A program made the translations under genes and the position numbers. A DNA stretch of 6,167 nt, from positions 1 through 6,167 of the forward strand of contig JAUSPW010000395.1 of NCBI GenBank assembly GCA_030652635.1, given 5' to 3'. The notes beneath the pieces were generated by a model. It was not told the origin of the DNA. It made no database searches and saw only the letters and a list, made by a program, of their open reading frames with translations. The DNA comes from Pseudohongiella sp. (GTDB lineage Bacteria > Pseudomonadota > Gammaproteobacteria > Pseudomonadales > Pseudohongiellaceae). The number at the start of each line of letters is the position of its first letter. Position 1 is the stretch's first letter. Positions 1-5,622 of the stretch are shown one piece after another.

Positions 1-204
1 ACAACAGAATCGTGGTTGCGCCGCTGTGGATTCCGGAATGTCCGTACTGTTGATATCAACGTAACCGGTGCTGAAGAGCAGCGAACTACTCCATGGATGC
101 CGTTCCAATCCCTGATCGACGGGCTTGATCCGCATGATCAAAGCCTGAGCATTGAAGGCCTCCCCGGCCCTAAACGCGCGTTAATTATTGCCGAAGCACC
201 TTAA
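1..204 (+). CDS. cmoB: tRNA U34 carboxymethyltransferase CmoB, C-terminal part (5' end outside window)
   Basis: The frame is open from the first base and ends at TAA 202-204, giving the last 67 residues. They match from memory the C-terminus of gammaproteobacterial CmoB: a W-L-x-x-C/A-G-F start, a VDxxVT strand, an EEQR-T-x-WM segment, then LDPHD and a closing EG-x-P-x-PKRA motif. CmoB is a cytoplasmic methyltransferase-fold enzyme. It transfers a carboxymethyl group from carboxy-S-adenosylmethionine to 5-hydroxyuridine at wobble position 34 of several tRNAs, producing 5-carboxymethoxyuridine and widening codon reading. Its usual partner CmoA, which makes the cofactor, is not in the window and may lie upstream. 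The catalytic core is also outside, so activity cannot be judged. A TTG at 16 could be mistaken for a start but is an internal Leu codon. No T-tract terminator follows the stop. Confidence 0.9.
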   Translation, partial: TTESWLRRCGFRNVRTVDINVTGAEEQRTTPWMPFQSLIDGLDPHDQSLSIEGLPGPKRALIIAEAP

Positions 205-209
205 TCGCG

Positions 210-218
210 CGGCACAAT
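210..218 (+). repeat. Left copy of 9-base direct repeat CGGCACAAT
   Basis: The nine bases CGGCACAAT occur here, six bases past the cmoB stop codon, and again at 1429-1437, where the last base is part of the rpmG stop. The two copies frame the transposase-like gene and its terminator. They could be a target-site duplication, a remnant of recombination, or chance. Confidence 0.55.
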
Positions 219-220
219 GA

Positions 221-299
221 GCAGGACCTTGCGACTGAACTTTGTGTTGACCTGTCCTGCAATACTGGTTCACTATAGATCGCGGTAACTGGGGTCAAC
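221..299 (+). repeat. Two interlocked 7-bp inverted repeats in the leader of the transposase-like gene
   Basis: The first pair is GCAGGAC (221-227) with GTCCTGC (254-260). The second is GTTGACC (246-252) with GGTCAAC (293-299). Both are perfect. The left arm of the second pair lies in the loop of the first, so in RNA the two stems would form an H-type pseudoknot layout. Neither is followed by a T-tract, so they are not intrinsic terminators. Seven-base inverted repeats arise by chance fairly often in this length, so function is only a possibility. No convincing promoter was found in 205-347: TTGACC (247-252) and TATAGA (274-279) are 21 bases apart, too far for a sigma70 site. Confidence 0.4.
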
Positions 300-347
300 T
301 GTAATTCATAACAAAAATACCAATTACAAAAACAAGGAACTCCGTCT

Positions 348-1319
348 ATGGCCAGACCACTACGCATAGAATATCCGGACGCGTATTACCATGTCTCCAA
401 TACTGCATTGGAGGGGCAAAAGGTTTTCCCGTCAGCGAGATATTACGAGGCTTTTCTGCAAGCTCTGGATGAAACCTGTGGCCGTCTTAATGTTCAGGTT
501 TATGCCTATTCACTTCTGAAAGATCAGTATCACCTGCTGGTAAAAACGCCGGAAGCCAACCTAAGCCGATTTATGCGGCAAATTGACGGCATCTATACGC
601 AGTATTACCAGCGTCTGAAAAAATCTGAAGGCTCGCTGTTCCGTGGCCGATACAAAGCTGTGCTGGTGCAGGCTGACAAGTACCTGCTCCCACTATCCCG
701 TTTTATACACTTGGGCGTTCGAAAACAGGATCTAGACAAGCATGTCTGGTCCAGTTACGCGGCATACACTAACCAGACCAAGTCTCCTGTTTGGCTGGTA
801 CGTGACGAAGCGCTGGGTATGCTGGAAGGACCCGCTGGCAAACGCTTTCAACGTTATGTTGACTACATTGCCCTCGGTGTTGACGATGAGATGGCGCATT
901 TTTATGGAAAAAAGAATCTGTCGTCGGTTATGGGTGACGAGAAGTTCCGCAAATTTGCTGCGGGAAAACGCTCGTCCACCAAAGTCCGTGGTGTTTCACG
1001 AGGCGCACACGCCAAATGGCGCCCCTCATGCAAGGAGATTGTGTCTGCGGTAGCGACTCAGTTCAAAGTGAGCGAGGAAAGTATCTATCAAGCTGCGCGC
1101 GGGCCTGGATCAAAAAATGTGCCGCGCTGGGTAGCCATGTATCTGTGTCAGGAACTGTCGGCATCGACCTTACAGGCGATTGCCAAGCTGTTCCACCTCA
1201 AGCGTTATGGCACGGTGTCGACTACCGTTGGCAAATTGAAAAAAGAGCTACTGATCGATGCAAAGTTAGCAACTGTAGTACAAAAACTTGCAAAAGCGCT
1301 GAGCAAGCAAAAGGCATAA
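348..1319 (+). CDS. RAYT-like (Y1_Tnp, HUH family) protein with DnaA-like C-terminal domain; catalytic residues replaced
   Basis: The 323-residue protein starts at ATG 348 with AAGGA at 334-338, nine bases upstream. Its N-terminus (MARPLRIEYP...YHV, residues 1-15), the LSRFMRQIDG-YTQ stretch (72-84) and GSLFRGRYKAVLV (95-107) are typical of REP-associated tyrosine transposases, which cut and join single-stranded DNA at REP hairpins. The family's HxH metal motif (usually NHYHLL) is here D-Q-Y-H-L-L, so the first His is Gln60 and only His62 remains. The usual SRYI-x-L-NPVR motif, carrying the catalytic Tyr, reads SRFI-x-L-GVRK with Phe119. The SRGN segment after YHV is also lost. Residues about 225-318 resemble DnaA domain IV: WVAMYL at 261-266, then an LQAIAKLF helix and a YGTVSTTV helix. 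I infer a DNA-binding protein unable to cut DNA. The frame is unbroken, so it is not an obvious pseudogene. A bidirectional terminator follows. The family assignment is firm; the role is unknown. Confidence 0.85.
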   Translation: MARPLRIEYPDAYYHVSNTALEGQKVFPSARYYEAFLQALDETCGRLNVQVYAYSLLKDQYHLLVKTPEANLSRFMRQIDGIYTQYYQRLKKSEGSLFRGRYKAVLVQADKYLLPLSRFIHLGVRKQDLDKHVWSSYAAYTNQTKSPVWLVRDEALGMLEGPAGKRFQRYVDYIALGVDDEMAHFYGKKNLSSVMGDEKFRKFAAGKRSSTKVRGVSRGAHAKWRPSCKEIVSAVATQFKVSEESIYQAARGPGSKNVPRWVAMYLCQELSASTLQAIAKLFHLKRYGTVSTTVGKLKKELLIDAKLATVVQKLAKALSKQKA

Positions 1320-1340
1320 ACAGCTCTCAGAGTGCCCAAC

Positions 1341-1380
1341 AAAAACACCCGGTACGATTTTCATCATACCGGGTGCTTTT
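1341..1380. terminator. Bidirectional intrinsic terminator between the transposase-like gene and rpmG
   Basis: A perfect 9-bp stem, CACCCGGTA (1346-1354) with TACCGGGTG (1367-1375), can extend inward by two pairs after a C/A mismatch. On the plus strand it is followed by GCTTTT and serves the gene ending at 1319. On the minus strand the five A residues at 1341-1345 become a T-run after the same stem, so it can also end rpmB-rpmG transcription. Confidence 0.85.
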
Positions 1381-1402
1381 ATATGTCCTGAAACCCATCA
1401 GT

Positions 1403-1432
1403 CAGCCGGGGCCACCTTGGAGGGCAGCCGGC
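1403..1432. repeat. GC-rich REP-like hairpin downstream of the transposase-like gene
   Basis: GCCGG (1405-1409) pairs with CCGGC (1428-1432). An inner GCC (1411-1413) pairs with GGC (1423-1425), giving a stem, asymmetric bulge and stem, the layout of bacterial REP hairpins. CAGCCGG also occurs directly repeated at 1403-1409 and 1425-1431. The GTAG or GGAG leader tetranucleotide known from RAYT target REPs is absent. With one copy in view it cannot be shown to be a dispersed repeat. It may instead help protect or end the rpmG mRNA. Confidence 0.35.
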
Positions 1433-1437
1433 ACAAT
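1429..1437 (+). repeat. Right copy of 9-base direct repeat CGGCACAAT
   Basis: This is identical to 210-218. It overlaps the right arm of the GC-rich hairpin, and its final T is the first plus-strand base of the rpmG stop codon (TTA, 1437-1439). Confidence 0.55.
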
Positions 1438-1592
1438 TACTTGATTTTGGCTTCTTTGTACATCACGTGCTTGCGAACAACGGGATCATATTTTTTGATC
1501 TCCATTTTGTCCGGAGTAGTACGCTTGTTTTTGTCAGTTGTGTAGAAGTGACCGGTGCCTGCTGAGGAAACCAGTTTGATTTTATCGCGCAT
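1437..1592 (-). CDS. rpmG: 50S ribosomal protein L33 (bL33)
   Basis: Reading the minus strand from ATG (complement of 1590-1592) to TAA (complement of 1437-1439) gives 51 residues: MRDKIKLVSSAGTGHFYTT at the start, then DKNKRTTPDKMEIKKYDPVVR and a KEAKIK end. This matches gammaproteobacterial L33 along its whole length. The 51-residue form without the E. coli MAKG lead is the one I recall for Pseudomonas. bL33 is a small protein of the large subunit near the tRNA exit site. There are no cysteines, so it is the zinc-independent type. An AGGTGG sequence precedes the start by about nine bases. The gene lies 31 bases after rpmB and is most likely cotranscribed with it. Confidence 0.97.
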   Translation of the reverse strand: MRDKIKLVSSAGTGHFYTTDKNKRTTPDKMEIKKYDPVVRKHVMYKEAKIK

Positions 1593-1623
1593 CGCTGCTT
1601 ACCACCTGAATCTGGGTTAGAAA

Positions 1624-1860
1624 TTAGATTTTTACGCCGCTGGCGCGAATATCAGCTAACACAGCATCAATGCCGCGTTTATCGATAGTGCGCATGCCTC
1701 TGGTAGACAATTTCAACGAAATAAAACGGTTCTCTGACTGAACCCAGAAACGGTGTGTCTGGATGTTTGGCAGAAAACGACGACGCGTTTTATTGTTTGC
1801 GTGTGAAACGTTGTTACCAGTAAGCGGCTTCTTGCCGGTTACCATACATACTTTTGACAT
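1624..1860 (-). CDS. rpmB: 50S ribosomal protein L28 (bL28)
   Basis: The protein has 78 residues, the same length as E. coli L28, and matches throughout: MSKVC-VTGK at the N-terminus, TGNN-SHA, the basic TRRRFLPN block, HRFWV-SE-RF, and a C-terminal GMR-IDK-GID-VLA. L28 binds 23S rRNA in the large subunit. The single Cys5 and lack of CxxC pairs mark the zinc-independent type. GAGG (complement of 1868-1871) sits seven bases before the ATG. It is the first gene of a two-gene ribosomal unit with rpmG. A sigma70-like promoter at 2001-2029 would give a leader of roughly 130 bases, which holds an imperfect tandem repeat. The order radC-rpmB-rpmG is the one known from E. coli. Confidence 0.97.
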   Translation of the reverse strand: MSKVCMVTGKKPLTGNNVSHANNKTRRRFLPNIQTHRFWVQSENRFISLKLSTRGMRTIDKRGIDAVLADIRASGVKI

Positions 1861-1880
1861 GACCTAGCCTCGTTACCAAA

Positions 1881-1950
1881 CCGTGCTCTATTTAACACGC
1901 GTTTGAAAAAACCCGTGCTTTGGAAAATCCCGCTATAAAACACGCTTGAA
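1881..1950 (-). repeat. Imperfect tandem repeat in the rpmB leader
   Basis: Two copies of a composite motif lie 32 bases apart. Copy 1 has CCGTGCT (1881-1887), CTATTTAACACGC (1888-1900) and TTGAA (1903-1907). Copy 2 has CCGTGCT (1913-1919), CTATAAAACACGC (1933-1945) and TTGAA (1946-1950). The 13-base cores differ at two positions. Copy 2 has 13 extra bases between the first two blocks; copy 1 has two extra before the last. Both lie between the predicted rpmB promoter and its start codon, so they would be transcribed. Confidence 0.55.
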
Positions 1951-2000
1951 TGGACAGAAGAGACGACCAGTACCGGCATGCCTTAAAATTTGAGCTGCGT

Positions 2001-2029
2001 TTTATACCAAAACGGCTTGCTTAAGGCAA
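2001..2029 (-). promoter_or_regulatory. Predicted sigma70-type promoter for rpmB-rpmG
   Basis: On the minus strand TTGCCT (complement of 2024-2029) is separated by exactly 17 bases from TATAAA (complement of 2001-2006). These match the consensus at 4 of 6 and 5 of 6 positions. Transcription would start near 1994. It lies in the 213-base gap between radC and rpmB, giving rpmB-rpmG expression independent of radC. Confidence 0.65.
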
Positions 2030-2040
2030 ACAGTTTTCTT

Positions 2041-2075
2041 GAAATCACGGCATTTGGCCGTGTTTCTGCATTTTT
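2041..2075 (+). terminator. Stem-loop with T-run just past the 3' end of radC, read on the plus strand
   Basis: GAAATCACGGC (2041-2051) pairs with GCCGTGTTTC (2057-2066) as a 10-bp stem with one bulged T and a five-base loop. On the plus strand TGCA and then five T residues (2071-2075) follow, so a terminator would act on transcripts running antisense into radC. On the minus strand no T-run follows, so it is at best a weak terminator or 3' protective hairpin for radC mRNA. Confidence 0.4.
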
Positions 2076-2748
2076 ATAGCAATCCTCGCTCAGCAAACGA
2101 CACCACGTCCGAGCGACCCACCACCACGTGATCCAGCACTCTGACATCGATTGTGTTAAGCGCGGTCTTCAGACGCTGAGTAATGGCAATGTCAGCCTGG
2201 CTGGGTTCTGCCAGCCCAGAAGGGTGATTATGCGCAAATATAACGGCTGCAGCATTGTTATGCAGACAACGTTTCACAACCTCCCGGGGATAAACTGCGG
2301 CACCATCTATTGTGCCTTGAAACAACTCCTCCATCGCAGTCACCCTGTGTTGATTGTCCAGATACAGACATGCAAATACTTCATGTGAGTAATCACGCAT
2401 ACGTGCCCTCAGATAGTCCCGTGTCAGGTCAGAATTGGTCAATGCATCTGACTCAGCCAGGCGTTCACTCATATACCGCCGCGCCAGCTCCAGAACCGCC
2501 TGAAATTGCACGTATTTGCCTGGCCCAAGACCGTCCCGGCGGCAGAAATCCTCGAGTGACGCCCTCAGAATGCTAGTCAATGACCCAAAATCAATCAGCA
2601 GATCTCGCGCCATATCCAGCGCATTGCGGCCGGGGATACCCGTGCGTAAAAACACCGCCAGCAGCTCTGCATCAGACAGAAACGCCGGGCCATGCTGCAA
2701 CAGTTTTTCCCTGGGTCTTTCATTTTCAGGCCAATCTTTGATTGTCAT
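2074..2748 (-). CDS. radC: RadC family protein (UPF0758, JAB1/MPN domain)
   Basis: The protein has 224 residues, a usual RadC length. The N-terminal half carries the WPENERPREKLL opening, LSDAELLA-x-x-LRTG (24-37) and a helix-hairpin-helix-like GLGPGKYVQFQAVLEL (73-88). The C-terminal half is a JAB1/MPN metalloprotease fold with a complete JAMM zinc motif: His173, His175, Ser183 and Asp186 in HNHPSG-x5-S-x2-D. GGAGGG six bases before ATG 2748 (minus strand) fixes the start. Despite its name, a DNA-repair role is doubtful: the E. coli radC102 phenotype was traced to recG. The true substrate is unknown to me. It is divergent from coaBC across 144 bases and upstream of rpmB-rpmG on the same strand, the conserved gammaproteobacterial order. 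Confidence 0.95.
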   Translation of the reverse strand: MTIKDWPENERPREKLLQHGPAFLSDAELLAVFLRTGIPGRNALDMARDLLIDFGSLTSILRASLEDFCRRDGLGPGKYVQFQAVLELARRYMSERLAESDALTNSDLTRDYLRARMRDYSHEVFACLYLDNQHRVTAMEELFQGTIDGAAVYPREVVKRCLHNNAAAVIFAHNHPSGLAEPSQADIAITQRLKTALNTIDVRVLDHVVVGRSDVVSFAERGLL

Positions 2749-2808
2749 TTTGTTCCCTCCCTGGAACCAGAACCTCTTACCTTATAGCAGCTCTGCCACT
2801 CGGCTGCC

Positions 2809-2838
2809 TTGCTGCATGCACCTGCCCCTGCTTAAAAT
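2809..2838 (+). promoter_or_regulatory. Candidate promoter for coaBC-algC
   Basis: TTGCTG (2809-2814) and TAAAAT (2833-2838) are 18 bases apart. The -10 matches consensus at 5 of 6 positions, the -35 at only 3 of 6. Start of transcription near 2845 would leave a leader of about 48 bases before the coaBC ATG. It lies in the divergent radC/coaBC gap. Confidence 0.4.
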
Positions 2839-2892
2839 GCGGTAAGCTTGGCCAAATCGGTCAATCAACGACCTCCACCTGGAATACTCTTT

Positions 2893-4122
2893 ATGTCGTT
2901 CAACAAGCTTGCCACTCTGGCCAACAAGCGGATTCTGCTGGGAATGACGGGAGGCATTGCTGCCTATAAATGTGCTGAACTGACCCGCCTGCTGATCAAA
3001 GCCGGGGCTGATGTGCGTGTGGTAATGACCAAAGCGGCAATGGAATTTATCACACCACTTACCATGCAGGCGCTTTCCGGCAATCGGGTACATCACGAGC
3101 TGTTGGACGCAGATGCTGAAGCGGGCATGGGCCATATTGAGTTGGCGCGTTGGCCTGACCTTATCCTGGTAGCGCCAGCCAGCGCAGATTTTCTGGCTCG
3201 AATGGCCAGCGGTCACGCCGGGGACCTGCTCACCACCTTGTTGCTGGCCAGCAAAGCGCCTGTTGCACTTGCACCCGCCATGAATCAGGGCATGTGGCTG
3301 AATGCCGCGACCCAAGCGAATCTCGATACATTAAAATCTCGCGGCTGCACCATCATGGGACCCGACAGCGGCTCACAGGCATGTGGTGATGTGGGGCCGG
3401 GCCGCATGCTTGAACCTGCTGACCTGGCAGAAGCGTGTGCTGAGTTGTTTGCGCCCGGCTGGTTGACCGGGTTGCGCATCATGATCACTGCAGGTCCCAC
3501 GCGTGAGGCTATTGATCCGGTTCGTTATATCAGCAACCACAGCTCCGGCAAGATGGGGTATGCCTTGGCGGCAGAAGCAGCAGCTGCCGGTGCGCTGGTA
3601 TCCCTTATCAGCGGTCCGGTCAACCTCGCAGTCCCCGATCGAGTGCATGCCGTGCACGTCATTACGGCGCGTGAAATGCTTGATGCCTGTCTGGCAGGCA
3701 TCGATGGGCAGGACGTGTTTGTGGGCGTGGCTGCTGTCGCTGATTACCGTCCTGCCGAAGTTGTATCACACAAGATCAAAAAGTCTGCCGATACCATGCA
3801 ACTGTCTTTGATCAGAAACCCCGATATCATCGGAACACTGGCGGCGCGATCTCCGCGCCCTCTGATGGTGGGTTTTGCGGCGGAAACTGACAATGTCACA
3901 GCCTATGGTGAGGACAAACTCACCCGCAAAGGCCTGGATTTGTTGTTTGCCAATGAGGCCACCAGCACTTTTGGAAGCGAGTCCATCAGTGCAACAGCGT
4001 TATGGCACGGAACTGAATCGGATCAGATCATGTCAAACGTGTTGGGACCAGCAGGGAAAAATCTGGTTGCCCGACAAATGCTGCGCTTGATTCACACAAA
4101 ATGGCTCGCAGCTCAACAATAA
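2893..4122 (+). CDS. coaBC: Bifunctional phosphopantothenoylcysteine decarboxylase / phosphopantothenate-cysteine ligase
   Basis: The 409-residue protein performs two steps of coenzyme A synthesis. CoaB joins 4'-phosphopantothenate to cysteine using CTP. CoaC then decarboxylates the product with FMN to 4'-phosphopantetheine. The CoaC half (about 1-190) has GGIAAYK (20-26), the catalytic His81 in MGHIEL, PAMN (128-131) and Cys164 in GSQACGD-GPGRML. The CoaB half (about 191-405) has TAGPTRE (199-205), Asn215 in RYISNHSSGKMG, the KIKK loop (294-297) and VGFAAET (326-332). All expected catalytic motifs are present. The ATG at 2893 was chosen because MSFNKLATLANKRILLG aligns with the usual N-terminus; a TTG at 2848 would add 15 unrelated residues. 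The ribosome binding site is weak (TGGA about ten bases upstream). It is divergent from radC. algC starts 12 bases after the stop, so the two are probably one transcript, without the usual dut between them. Confidence 0.97.
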   Translation: MSFNKLATLANKRILLGMTGGIAAYKCAELTRLLIKAGADVRVVMTKAAMEFITPLTMQALSGNRVHHELLDADAEAGMGHIELARWPDLILVAPASADFLARMASGHAGDLLTTLLLASKAPVALAPAMNQGMWLNAATQANLDTLKSRGCTIMGPDSGSQACGDVGPGRMLEPADLAEACAELFAPGWLTGLRIMITAGPTREAIDPVRYISNHSSGKMGYALAAEAAAAGALVSLISGPVNLAVPDRVHAVHVITAREMLDACLAGIDGQDVFVGVAAVADYRPAEVVSHKIKKSADTMQLSLIRNPDIIGTLAARSPRPLMVGFAAETDNVTAYGEDKLTRKGLDLLFANEATSTFGSESISATALWHGTESDQIMSNVLGPAGKNLVARQMLRLIHTKWLAAQQ

Positions 4123-4134
4123 GGCGCGGAAGCC

Positions 4135-5553
4135 ATGACAAGCGTTCAACACTCTGATGATCTCTTACCCCGATCAATGTTCAGGGCTTATGACATTCGC
4201 GGCATCGCCGGGCGCGATCTCACAACAAAAAGCGCCCATCTACTGGGTCGCTCGATTGCCAGACTTGCCATGTCAGACGGACTCAATCGCGTGCTTTTTG
4301 CGGCGGATGGCCGACTGTCCAGCCCTGCGCTTGGTGCAGCATTAAAAGACGGCATCCTGAGCGAAGGCTGCAATGTTGTGGATCTGGGTCTGGTTCCAAC
4401 GCCATTGTTGTACTTTGCGACACATACCACAGACATGGATTTTGGCGTCATGTTGACCGCCAGCCATAATCCGGCTGACTACAACGGGATCAAGATTGTC
4501 CGTCAACGCCACTGTCTGACCCCCGAAGAGATCCAGGATCTTAGACGGCAGGCGCTTCTGCTGTCCGAAACAGCATCTGGTAGCAATACAGCTGAGGTTA
4601 GAGGTCATATCAGCCATCTCGATATTGCACCCACCTACCTGGCACGTGTCACTGGTGATATCAAACTGCAACGTCCGCTCAAGGTGGTGGTTGATTGCGG
4701 CAATGCAGTTCCCGGTCTGATCGCCCCTGATTTGCTGACCGCGCTGGGTTGTGAAGTGACCGCACTGTTCTGCGAGGTAGATGGCAATTTCCCCAATCAC
4801 CACCCAGACCCTACCGTAAACGATAACTTAAAGTCATTGATAAGCGCCGTTAAAAGCACAAACGCAGATCTGGGCGTCGGTTTTGATGGTGATGGTGATC
4901 GTGTTGTGATGATCACCAACAAAGGCAATGTGATTGATACTGATCGTTTGATGATGCTGTTTGTGCGCGATATCGTGCCGCGCTACCAACATCCCAAAGT
5001 CGTATTCGACGTCAAATGCAGCAATCTGCTTGCGGGCGAAATTGCTGCCAGCGGCGGCCAGGCCGTTATGAGCCGTAGCGGTCACTCATTTATGAAACAA
5101 CAAATGCAAGACAGCGGTGCGGTGTTGGGAGGGGAGTTCTCGGCGCATATTTTTATCAAAGATCGCTGGTATGGTTACGATGATGGTCTTTATGTCGCGG
5201 CAAGGTTTCTGGAGATTCTCGCGTGTAGCAGCAGCACCTCGGAACAAATGCTACGCTCACTACCCGGCAGCATTGTCACACCAGAGTTGCGCATTGAAGT
5301 CGCCGAGGAACGCAAATTTGAGCTGATGGAGAGGCTGGTGCGACTGGTGGATTTCCCGCTCGCAACCGTCAATTGTCTGGACGGCATACGTGCTGACTTC
5401 ACAGATGGCTGGGGCCTGATCCGCGCCTCTAACACCACTCCCGCATTGCTTCTGCGTTTTGAGGCCGTCAGTCGACAGTCTTTGCAACACATCCAGGAGG
5501 CTTTCCGGCGTTTACTGCAGCAGGTCGATCCAACGCTGGACTTTGCCTGCTGA
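4135..5553 (+). CDS. algC: Phosphomannomutase/phosphoglucomutase (AlgC type)
   Basis: The 472-residue protein is an alpha-D-phosphohexomutase, close in length to the 463-residue P. aeruginosa AlgC. This family interconverts the 6- and 1-phosphates of mannose and glucose, feeding GDP-mannose and UDP-glucose for surface polysaccharides (alginate, LPS core, rhamnolipid in Pseudomonas). Visible signatures, in order: FRAYDIRG (16-23), the phosphoserine loop TASHNP (108-113, Ser110), VDCGN and CEVDGNFPNHHPDP (213-226), the Mg-binding DGDGDR (251-256), the sugar-binding loop GEFSAH (333-338, usually GEMSGH), and the phosphate-binding RASNTTP (430-436). All four active-site loops are intact. GGAAG lies just before the ATG. 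The upstream gap to coaBC is 12 bases, and argB follows after 69. The order algC-argB is as in Pseudomonas. Alginate production itself cannot be inferred. Confidence 0.95.
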   Translation: MTSVQHSDDLLPRSMFRAYDIRGIAGRDLTTKSAHLLGRSIARLAMSDGLNRVLFAADGRLSSPALGAALKDGILSEGCNVVDLGLVPTPLLYFATHTTDMDFGVMLTASHNPADYNGIKIVRQRHCLTPEEIQDLRRQALLLSETASGSNTAEVRGHISHLDIAPTYLARVTGDIKLQRPLKVVVDCGNAVPGLIAPDLLTALGCEVTALFCEVDGNFPNHHPDPTVNDNLKSLISAVKSTNADLGVGFDGDGDRVVMITNKGNVIDTDRLMMLFVRDIVPRYQHPKVVFDVKCSNLLAGEIAASGGQAVMSRSGHSFMKQQMQDSGAVLGGEFSAHIFIKDRWYGYDDGLYVAARFLEILACSSSTSEQMLRSLPGSIVTPELRIEVAEERKFELMERLVRLVDFPLATVNCLDGIRADFTDGWGLIRASNTTPALLLRFEAVSRQSLQHIQEAFRRLLQQVDPTLDFAC

Positions 5554-5562
5554 TCCTTGCGT

Positions 5563-5591
5563 TTTTGATTTGCGCCCAGTCGTTATATACT
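5563..5591 (+). promoter_or_regulatory. Candidate promoter for argB
   Basis: TATACT (5586-5591) matches the -10 consensus at 5 of 6 positions. The -35 is poor: TTTTGA (5563-5568) at 17 bases, or TTGATT (5565-5570) at 15 bases. It lies in the 69-base algC-argB gap, which has no terminator hairpin, so argB may also be read through from algC. Confidence 0.3.
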
Positions 5592-5622
5592 TCGCACCTC
5601 TGATGACATCCCGGATATTCTT

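Noticed and set aside
247..279. TTGACC and TATAGA as a promoter for the RAYT-like gene
   Set aside because: The 21-base spacing is outside the range for sigma70 promoters, and the -35 overlaps an inverted-repeat arm that explains it equally well.
1016..1444. 142-codon plus-strand frame overlapping the end of the RAYT-like gene
   Set aside because: It reads through the terminator hairpin into the rpmG stop, in a different frame from the recognised protein, and shows no domain signature.
2848..2892. TTG start giving coaBC 15 more residues
   Set aside because: The extra residues do not resemble any CoaBC N-terminus. The ATG at 2893 fits the family, and the candidate -10 at 2833-2838 would place TTG almost at the transcript's first base.
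2782..3315. 177-codon open frame on the minus strand
   Set aside because: It runs antisense through coaBC and the divergent promoter region, has no recognisable domain, and is best explained as a shadow of the conserved coaBC coding sequence.
4342..4803. 153-codon open frame on the minus strand
   Set aside because: It lies fully antisense inside algC, whose motifs are conserved throughout; no family features are visible.
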